Assembly: GCA_963509715.1 (NCBI GenBank)
Contig: CAUPCB010000041.1
Coordinates: 1-12,275, forward strand
Source of the DNA: JABCPE02 sp963509715
GTDB taxonomy: Bacteria > Bacteroidota > Bacteroidia > Flavobacteriales > Weeksellaceae
DNA length: 12,275 nucleotides
Reading direction: 5' to 3'
Positions within the stretch are counted from its first letter, which is position 1. Each line of letters starts with the position of its first letter. The notes under the pieces are model-generated. The model saw only the letters and a program-made list of their open reading frames with translations, had not been told where the DNA came from and did no database searches. Of the stretch, positions 7,875-12,275 are shown piece after piece. Position numbers and translations under genes: made by a program.

Positions 7875-7910
7875 AAAGAGCTTTATTATGAAATAAAGCT
7901 CTTTATTTTT
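7875..7910. terminator. Bidirectional Rho-independent terminator between tsaD and the lipoprotein gene
   Basis: A perfect 13-base-pair stem (7875-7887 with 7892-7904, containing AGAGCTTTATT) around the loop ATGA, with a T-run on the right side and an A-run on the left. It can therefore end transcripts from both converging genes. It begins about 25 bases after the tsaD stop and about 20 bases beyond the lipoprotein gene stop. Confidence 0.9.
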
Positions 7911-7926
7911 TAACAAAAATGCTAAA

Positions 7927-8361
7927 TTATTGTGCTTGAGCAGCAGCAGCTACTTCAGTAGCGATTTTTTGAGCCCACTCACCCCATACTTTTGCATCTT
8001 CTGCAGACATTTTTGTCATTTTTTCTTGTGCAGATTTAGCTAAATCTTGACCTTTTTGTCCAAGCTCAGCGATTTTAGCAGCATCTTTAGCTTTAGAAGC
8101 TTCTAATACTTCTTTGTAGTAAGCAGCGTACTCTTCAGCAAATTTTTGAGTTTCTTCGTTGCTGAATTTTGGAACTTCAGACAAAGCACCTGCTACACCT
8201 TCTGCAGCTTTTTCTTCTGCAGCTGGTTGTGCAGCTTCTTGAGCAGTTGAATCTGCTGCTGCTTCTTCTGTTGCTGGTTTTTCAGCTGGAGTTTCTTTTT
8301 TACCACAAGAAACCATTGATAACATTGCTACTGCTCCTAGAGCGAATACTAGTTTTTTCAT
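7927..8361 (-). CDS. Small Ala/Glu-rich lipoprotein of unknown function
   Basis: A 144-residue envelope lipoprotein I cannot assign to a named family. Residues 1-18 are a signal peptide and C19 is the lipidation site in S-M-V-S-C. Residues 20-62 are a low-complexity linker rich in Ala, Glu, Pro and Thr; residues 66-144 are strongly helical and Ala/Lys/Glu-rich, with aromatic pairs EEYAAYYKE (76-84) and VWGEWAQK (125-132). The chain ends AAAAQAQ. Codon choice is narrow (repeated GCT/GCA for Ala, GAA for Glu). Together with a full consensus promoter and a strong terminator, this suggests an abundant product. It could be a structural or spacer lipoprotein; no enzymatic motif is visible. The gene is transcribed alone, divergent from rsmE. 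Confidence 0.9.
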   Translation of the reverse strand: MKKLVFALGAVAMLSMVSCGKKETPAEKPATEEAAADSTAQEAAQPAAEEKAAEGVAGALSEVPKFSNEETQKFAEEYAAYYKEVLEASKAKDAAKIAELGQKGQDLAKSAQEKMTKMSAEDAKVWGEWAQKIATEVAAAAQAQ

Positions 8362-8407
8362 TTTTAAAACGATTTTTAGTTAAACAATTATTAAATTTTT
8401 ACTGGGA

Positions 8408-8438
8408 CAAAGGTATACTTTTTTTTCGTTTTAACAAA
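8408..8438 (-). promoter_or_regulatory. Consensus Bacteroidota promoter for the small lipoprotein gene
   Basis: On the minus strand a TTTG (8438-8435) is followed after exactly 19 bases by TACCTTTG (8415-8408), a full match to the housekeeping sigma promoter pattern TTG-N19-TAnnTTTG. The -7 box ends 46 bases before the ATG, giving a leader of about 40 bases. This is the best promoter match in the window. Confidence 0.8.
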
Positions 8439-8481
8439 TTTTTTGATATTTTTTTTACTTTTATTTTTTGTTATAATTTAA

Positions 8482-8489
8482 TATTTTTG
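8482..8489 (+). promoter_or_regulatory. Putative -7 box (TATTTTTG) for rsmE
   Basis: TATTTTTG matches TAnnTTTG and ends 21 bases before the rsmE ATG at 8511. A TTG lies only 11 bases upstream, too close for the consensus spacing. It shares the 149-base divergent region with the lipoprotein promoter. Confidence 0.5.
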
Positions 8490-8510
8490 CTTCTAATAAC
8501 AATAGAAAGC

Positions 8511-9206
8511 ATGAAATTATTCCATGGTGAAATCACAGGAAACGCTGTAACAATACATGAAGAGGAACAGCAGCACATCTCTAAAGTCCTAAGGATGAAG
8601 GCGGGAGAAGAGATTTTTGTAACTGATGGCAAGGGAAATTTAGCTAAAGGAAAACTCTTTTTTGAAGGAAAAAAAACACTTCTACAACCCACTGAAATCG
8701 AAACCAATCTGCCCAATTTCCCATTACAAGCACACATCGCCATAGCGCCTACTAAAAACATAGACCGAATAGAATTTTTCGTGGAAAAAGCCACTGAACT
8801 AGGCGTTTCGGAGATTACTTTTCTTTTGACAGAAAAGTCCGAAAGAAAGAACATTAACATAGAAAAAATCCGAAAACAAGCCATTTCTGCTTCTAAACAA
8901 AGTCTGAGATTCCACTTCCCTATTGTAAATGAACTGACCAAGTTTTCTGATTTTGTGAAAGGTATTTCGGCTGAAAACACTTTCGTGGCTCATTGTGACA
9001 AAGCTTTTGAAAGAGCAAACCTCAGCCAAATCCAGCCCAAAGAAAAAATCACTTTCCTCATTGGCCCAGAAGGAGATTTCAGCCCAAAGGAAATTCAGCT
9101 TTTAGCAGAGAAAGGAATAAAAGCCATCGCCCTCGGACAGCAGAGACTGAGAACCGAAACAGCAGGAATTTTCGTGGCGGCATGGGCGTATAATCAGTAT
9201 CTTTAA
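8511..9206 (+). CDS. rsmE: 16S rRNA (uracil1498-N3)-methyltransferase RsmE
   Basis: A 231-residue SPOUT-class methyltransferase that uses S-adenosylmethionine to methylate N3 of U1498 in 16S rRNA of the small subunit. An N-terminal PUA-like RNA-binding part (about 1-70, starting MKLFHGE) precedes the knotted SPOUT domain. Diagnostic stretches are VEKATELGV (91-99), LIGPEGDFS (183-191) and ALGQQRLRTETA (207-218), which form the cofactor-binding knot. The usual GPEGGFS has D at the second position of its G-F pair, a small deviation. The frame is open upstream, but MKLFHGE is the conserved start and lies after a -7 box, so the extended version is rejected. No terminator is visible after the stop, so transcription may continue into the next gene 41 bases downstream. 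Confidence 0.95.
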   Translation: MKLFHGEITGNAVTIHEEEQQHISKVLRMKAGEEIFVTDGKGNLAKGKLFFEGKKTLLQPTEIETNLPNFPLQAHIAIAPTKNIDRIEFFVEKATELGVSEITFLLTEKSERKNINIEKIRKQAISASKQSLRFHFPIVNELTKFSDFVKGISAENTFVAHCDKAFERANLSQIQPKEKITFLIGPEGDFSPKEIQLLAEKGIKAIALGQQRLRTETAGIFVAAWAYNQYL

Positions 9207-9247
9207 AGCTAAATCGCAGATTTATTTTATTTAAATATAACACAATT

Positions 9248-9931
9248 ATGTACTTTGCAAACAGCTGGCACAAATTTAATTTTGTAATCACTCCTGAGGA
9301 ATTTGAAGCGATATTTAACCGAGAAGATTTTGAGTTTGTAACCAATAACACTCGGGTAAATATAGACTATTCCCATACCGAAAAGCAGGAAATCTTTGAA
9401 GCTTATCAGCAATATTATGAAAAAGTGCTTATCAGTGGAGAAAAATATGAACATGAGGCTCTATGGAAAATTGTAAATGCGATGCGACAAGGCATGATAG
9501 ACCAAACGAAAAAACTGATTTTTCCCGAAGTGGTGCTTAGTGGCAAGGTATCAGATGAGTATAAACTAGTGCACTGCAAAGAGCCTTTTATGAATATAGA
9601 CCTTTTTTGTCTTCTCTATAAAAAGGAAAAAAACTTGCTCTCCACCATTTATCACGAGCCTGAAAATGTTTTTGGATTACAAATAAGTTATCCTAAAACC
9701 ATCAGTCTTGCAGATAAGAATGATAACCTAAGAGGCAATTACAGCACCGAAAAGTACCCTATGTATGTCATTTTCAAGGATATCATTAAACAGATTAAGA
9801 AAATCAGCCATAAAGCAAAAATGATGAAAGATGACCAATTGCTCAAACCCGATTTTTGGATTTCTGATAAAGCAAAAGAGCAAGTAGGACAAAATTATTA
9901 CTTGCAGAAAAATGGATTGGTTTTTATTTAA
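9248..9931 (+). CDS. Hypothetical protein, 227 residues
   Basis: I do not recognise this protein. It has no signal peptide or membrane segment and looks cytoplasmic, with many Lys, Glu and aromatic residues. It begins MYFANSWHKFNFVI. Residues 17-90 look mainly helical (EKQEIFEAYQQYYEKVL at 45-61), the middle part is mixed with strands, and the end (about 174-227) is Lys-rich and finishes QKNGLVFI. It starts 41 bases after rsmE with no clear promoter of its own and may be read through from rsmE; a promoter for the next operon lies after it. Position next to a SUKH-led operon makes a link with that cluster possible, but nothing in the protein shows it. The open frame, start context and composition support a real gene. 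Confidence 0.75.
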   Translation: MYFANSWHKFNFVITPEEFEAIFNREDFEFVTNNTRVNIDYSHTEKQEIFEAYQQYYEKVLISGEKYEHEALWKIVNAMRQGMIDQTKKLIFPEVVLSGKVSDEYKLVHCKEPFMNIDLFCLLYKKEKNLLSTIYHEPENVFGLQISYPKTISLADKNDNLRGNYSTEKYPMYVIFKDIIKQIKKISHKAKMMKDDQLLKPDFWISDKAKEQVGQNYYLQKNGLVFI

Positions 9932-9958
9932 TTTTAATAATACTATTTAAGAATAAAA

Positions 9959-9986
9959 TTGAGTTATAATTAAAAGCTTATCTTTG
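9959..9986 (+). promoter_or_regulatory. Putative promoter of the SUKH-led operon
   Basis: TTG (9959-9961) is followed after 17 bases by TATCTTTG (9979-9986), which matches TAnnTTTG. The box ends 29 bases before the ATG at 10016. The 84-base gap is the only place with room for a promoter across the following genes, so it probably drives the whole run from 10016 to beyond the window end. Confidence 0.6.
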
Positions 9987-10015
9987 AAAGTGAGCATAAT
10001 ACGAACAAAGAACTT

Positions 10016-10498
10016 ATGAAAAACCTTACTTTTGAGAAATATGGCTTGAGTCCGGAGAAAGTGGAACAGCTCAGAGCTTATAAGATTTTGCCCGATAAAC
10101 AAACCCTAAAAAACCTCATCAAAGCCTACGAAACAGACAAGGCGGAAGAAACAGAACTCACTGATTTTCAGAAAGAGCTGAGCCAGCCTATTGATGAGGA
10201 ATATATTCGTTTTTTATTGGAGCACAACGGAGGCATTCCTTCTAAAAACAGGGTGAAAGACAGTAAGGTGGTAATAGACCGCTTTTTGGCTTTTCGGTCG
10301 GCTTATAAGTTTCATTCGCTGATAGACTTGTATCCTGACTTTCAGAAACAGGGAATACCGATTGCGCGCACTCCTGCGGGCGATACGCTTCTATTAGCAG
10401 AAGACCAGCAGATTTATCTTTTTAATCATAATATACAAGACATAGAGCCCTCTCCTATTGCGACTGATTTTACGGATTTATTGGCGAGACTTTATTGA
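10016..10498 (+). CDS. SMI1/KNR4 (SUKH) family protein, probable immunity protein
   Basis: A 160-residue cytoplasmic protein with the SUKH pattern. After a helical lead (1-50) comes SQPIDEEYIRFLLEHNGGIP (56-75), matching the family's helix ending in N-G-G-x-P. A strand segment VVIDRFLAF (85-93) follows, then GIPIARTPAGDTLLL (113-127) where relatives carry a conserved Pro-Gly-Asp turn and strands. By family knowledge, SUKH proteins often neutralise nuclease or deaminase domains of polymorphic toxins in bacterial competition. That role is inferred here, since no toxin is within the window. It is the first gene of a tight plus-strand operon, preceded by a probable promoter and followed after 17 bases by the next gene. 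AAAG stands a few bases upstream of the ATG. Confidence 0.85.
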   Translation: MKNLTFEKYGLSPEKVEQLRAYKILPDKQTLKNLIKAYETDKAEETELTDFQKELSQPIDEEYIRFLLEHNGGIPSKNRVKDSKVVIDRFLAFRSAYKFHSLIDLYPDFQKQGIPIARTPAGDTLLLAEDQQIYLFNHNIQDIEPSPIATDFTDLLARLY

Positions 10499-10515
10499 TT
10501 TTAAAATAAAATAAT

Positions 10516-10890
10516 ATGAATATTACCCAAGCCCTTAAAATAGAGATTTACCACGCTCTTGCGGACTTTTTAGAAGCTTATAAAGCCGAAGATACCCAAA
10601 TATTAGCTGAAAAATTTGATATTTCAGGAGAATTTTTAGAAGAAATCTATGAAATGCTTGACTTTGTAGAAGACAAAAGCGCATTACACCTCTTTCCTAT
10701 ACAAGAAATGGATAAAAAAGAAGAAGGCGGAGGAGTAAATTTGGAAGTTTATAACTATAATAATGACGATACTGCTGTGGGAGTAGAAGCCCATTTGTGG
10801 GACAATCAGGAATATTTTGCCATTATCAAAGGATGTTACAACCTTGGCGAGCAATTCCCTAAATTTGTTTTTCATTATTTTGAGTCTTAA
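10516..10890 (+). CDS. Hypothetical acidic protein, 124 residues, in immunity-like operon
   Basis: I do not recognise the family with confidence. The protein is small, acidic and probably cytoplasmic. A helical first half (5-55, many Glu/Asp and Leu) leads through a charged turn KKEEGGG (67-73) into alternating strand-like residues. These include VNLEVYNYN (74-82), AVGVEAHLWDNQEYFAIIKG (87-106) and KFVFHYFES at the end. This helix-then-sheet plan in a small acidic protein is common among immunity proteins, but that is an analogy. It lies 17 bases after the SUKH gene and 10 bases before the DUF4240 gene on the same strand, so co-transcription is likely. The start is preceded by an A-rich leader like its neighbours. 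Confidence 0.8.
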   Translation: MNITQALKIEIYHALADFLEAYKAEDTQILAEKFDISGEFLEEIYEMLDFVEDKSALHLFPIQEMDKKEEGGGVNLEVYNYNNDDTAVGVEAHLWDNQEYFAIIKGCYNLGEQFPKFVFHYFES

Positions 10891-10905
10891 ATATTAAAAA
10901 ATGAC
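10888..10905 (+). repeat. Repeated gene-junction sequence, copy 1
   Basis: TAAATATTAAAAAATGAC runs from the stop codon of the 124-residue protein gene through the start of the DUF4240 gene. It recurs with one A fewer at 11962-11978. Similarity continues weakly into the first codons (TGTAGAAAT against TATAGAAAT). Confidence 0.6.
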
Positions 10906-11470
10906 TGTAGAAATCTTTTGGCAACTTATTGAAAAAGCAAGAAACATAGCAGGGGCAAATGATAACACCTTTGCTTCCGCCTTACAAACAGAACTGGAAT
11001 CTTTATCGGAAGAGGATTTGCTCTTGTTTCAATTTATCTATGAATGGTATGAGATTACGATTATCAAACAGCCCTCTCACCTGATGTGGTCGGCATTGGT
11101 ACTGATTAACGGAGGCTATTGTACTGATACATACGGCTTTGCAGGTTATCTGATTACCCACGGGCGTGAGGCGTATGAAAAAACACTTGCTGACGCAGAC
11201 TTTTTGGCTACATTGAATCCTAAAAAAGATAAATGCAACTATAAGGAAGTGAGGCGACTGGCACAGAAAATCTATATGGAACGTACCAAAACGAAAATTT
11301 GTGCTTTTAAGAAGATTTATTTAGAGATGTGGAGCAAAGAACTACAAGATGAAATCACCCAATCACTGACCATCAATCCTGAAAAAAGAAACATAGACTG
11401 GACATTGGATGAGTTAAAGGAACATTTTCCTCAACTAGCTCAAGTTCTCTCTAAACAAGGTAAAAAATGA
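10901..11470 (+). CDS. DUF4240 domain-containing protein
   Basis: A 189-residue cytoplasmic protein whose first 105 residues fit DUF4240. FWQLIEKAR (6-14) gives the family's opening F-W-x-L-I, a helical middle follows, and then LMWSALVLINGGYCTD (61-76) and FAGYLITHGREAYEKTLADAD (80-100) carry the conserved I-N-G-G and W/Y-L-I-x-x-G-R core. The remaining 85 residues are Lys-rich and helical and are not covered by the domain as I know it. DUF4240 has no established activity; members are frequently found in immunity-type or orphan accessory clusters. It shares a 4-base ATGA overlap with the next gene, indicating translational coupling. Its leader is nearly identical to that of the partial gene at the right edge. 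Confidence 0.85.
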   Translation: MTVEIFWQLIEKARNIAGANDNTFASALQTELESLSEEDLLLFQFIYEWYEITIIKQPSHLMWSALVLINGGYCTDTYGFAGYLITHGREAYEKTLADADFLATLNPKKDKCNYKEVRRLAQKIYMERTKTKICAFKKIYLEMWSKELQDEITQSLTINPEKRNIDWTLDELKEHFPQLAQVLSKQGKK

Positions 11471-11964
11471 TAAATATAGCACCCTTATTAAGTGAAAATG
11501 TAAAAAAGCATTTCCTTACCTTGCCTGCTTCTCATCAAAAAGAGTGGGTAAACTATGTTAATGAGGCTAAAAAGGAAGAAACACGCCTTAAAAGAGTGCT
11601 GAAAATGCAAAAGTCGTTCTGTGAGAAGTATACATTGGAAGGAGAACCCCAAGTTATTAATCTGTTAGAGGAAATTATTAATATTAATTCGCAAGAAGGG
11701 AATGCCCTTGCAGAGGCTTTTATAAGTGCTATAGGTAATAACCATAGTGGCGTGTATTGTGTGGCATATAAGTGGGCAATTGCTTTTTTGGTGCAATTGT
11801 ACCAAAACTCTGAACCTAGCAGTCTGCGTGCTATAGCTATATATGGGATTCTAAACGACCTTTACTACTTTGAGCCTATAGAAAAACAAGCTGCTAATGC
11901 AGATAATACAACCATAAAGGAAGAGATAAAACAACTGTTAGCGCCTTTTGCAGATAAGAATTAA
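11467..11964 (+). CDS. Protein with OmdA/YdeI-like N-terminal motif and unrecognised C-terminal half
   Basis: A 165-residue cytoplasmic protein. Residues 16-50 contain F-x-x-L-P-x-S-x-x-x-E-W-V-x-Y-V-x-E-A-K-x-x-E-T-R-x-x-R, which strongly resembles the C-terminal motif of the YdeI/OmpD-associated (OmdA, bacteriocin-protection) family. There the motif is a short helical hairpin found near the C-terminus of proteins or alone; here it opens the protein. The rest (62-165) is unrecognised and helical, with EGNALAEAFISAIGNNHSG (77-95) and a hydrophobic, tryptophan-containing helix AYKWAIAFLVQLY (100-112), compatible with a small HEAT-like bundle. It overlaps the DUF4240 stop by 4 bases, so both are probably made together. 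A protective or immunity role is suggested by motif and context only. Confidence 0.8.
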   Translation: MINIAPLLSENVKKHFLTLPASHQKEWVNYVNEAKKEETRLKRVLKMQKSFCEKYTLEGEPQVINLLEEIININSQEGNALAEAFISAIGNNHSGVYCVAYKWAIAFLVQLYQNSEPSSLRAIAIYGILNDLYYFEPIEKQAANADNTTIKEEIKQLLAPFADKN

Positions 11965-11978
11965 ATATTAAAAATGAC
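11962..11978 (+). repeat. Repeated gene-junction sequence, copy 2
   Basis: TAAATATTAAAAATGAC again starts at a stop codon and ends in the first bases of the next gene, matching copy 1 except for one A. In AT-rich DNA part of the match may be by chance or reflect a favoured translation-start context. The identical placement relative to both genes is what makes it notable. Confidence 0.6.
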
Positions 11979-12275
11979 AACTATAGAAATACCTAAGTTT
12001 ATAGAAAAGTATAAAGCCTACGAGTGGGAAGGCGGTATGATAGACTTTCGTATCTTTCAGTTGGATACGGAGCAGGACGATACGCCTTATCAGAAGCATT
12101 TGGCAGTAGCCCAGCAGACTCTTATTTCGGTAGCGGAAGAAGTAAATACGCGTCTTGACCGTATAGCGGCTAAATCTAAAATAAATCGTAAAAAACTTTT
12201 TACGATGGACTACGATTTTGGTGTCCTTAAAGATTCGGGTAAGGAGATTTCTGTCCAAGACTTTATGGGCTGGCA
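11974..12275 (+). CDS. Hypothetical protein, N-terminal 100 residues (cut by window end)
   Basis: The frame starting at the ATG at 11974 stays open for 100 codons to the end of the window with no stop. The translation begins MTTIEIPKFIEKYKAYEWEGG, then IDFRIFQLDTEQDDTPYQ (23-40), a helical stretch with many Ala and Arg/Lys (42-75), and LFTMDYDFGVLKDSGKEI (75-92). I do not recognise it. It sits 9 bases after the previous stop and has the same A-rich leader and ATGAC start as the DUF4240 gene, so it is very probably the fifth gene of the operon. Loss of the C-terminus prevents a family call. Confidence 0.75.
   Translation, partial: MTTIEIPKFIEKYKAYEWEGGMIDFRIFQLDTEQDDTPYQKHLAVAQQTLISVAEEVNTRLDRIAAKSKINRKKLFTMDYDFGVLKDSGKEISVQDFMGW

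Noticed and set aside
8221..8290. Repetitive GCAGCT/GCTGCT tracts as a DNA repeat or array
   Set aside because: They are explained by the Ala-rich linker of the lipoprotein with biased codons and have no regular repeat unit or spacers.
8169..8510. Upstream in-frame extension of RsmE
   Set aside because: The added translation is a Leu-rich antisense artefact of the Ala-rich lipoprotein gene and its promoter region; the family starts at MKLFHGE.
11968..12258. Minus-strand open frame at the right edge
   Set aside because: It opposes the open plus-strand frame starting at 11974, which has the operon spacing and leader of its neighbours.

Overview
The window looks like chromosome from a low-GC member of the Bacteroidota, most likely Flavobacteriales (Weeksellaceae-type; the genus is a guess). 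The reasons are the very AT-rich intergenic DNA, several promoters of the Bacteroidota type (TAnnTTTG at -7, sometimes TTG at -33), A-rich leaders in place of strong Shine-Dalgarno sites, a TamB of Bacteroidota length, and lipoproteins beginning MKKLV with a C-K-K-E or C-G-K-K-E start to the mature chain.

Left part (1-2112): the first 37 bases hold the start of a leftward gene with a signal-peptide-like N-terminus. A roughly 200-base divergent promoter region separates it from a rightward beta-carbonic anhydrase made as a lipoprotein. This gene converges on a secreted thermonuclease-like (SNase) gene, and the terminator between them overlaps the last codons of the nuclease. Upstream of the nuclease, on the same strand, is an Lrp/AsnC regulator with its own promoter and a hairpin terminator that sits directly in front of the nuclease start.

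Middle part (2210-9206): housekeeping genes. A 1540-residue TamB (leftward) and TsaD (rightward) are divergent, with start codons separated by one base. TsaD converges on a small Ala/Glu-rich lipoprotein across a strong bidirectional terminator. The lipoprotein has a textbook Bacteroidota promoter and diverges from rsmE, the 16S rRNA m3U1498 methyltransferase.

Right part (9248-12275): an accessory region, all on the plus strand. An unrecognised 227-residue protein is followed by a promoter and a tight operon: a SUKH (SMI1/KNR4) protein, an unrecognised 124-residue acidic protein, a DUF4240 protein, a protein with an OmdA/YdeI-like N-terminal motif joined to an unrecognised C-terminal half, and an unrecognised gene cut by the window end. 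The composition and spacing resemble a polymorphic-toxin immunity array. No toxin lies inside the window, so that role is inferred. This is the part most likely to contain something undescribed. No tRNA, rRNA, CRISPR array, insertion sequence or integrase was seen.
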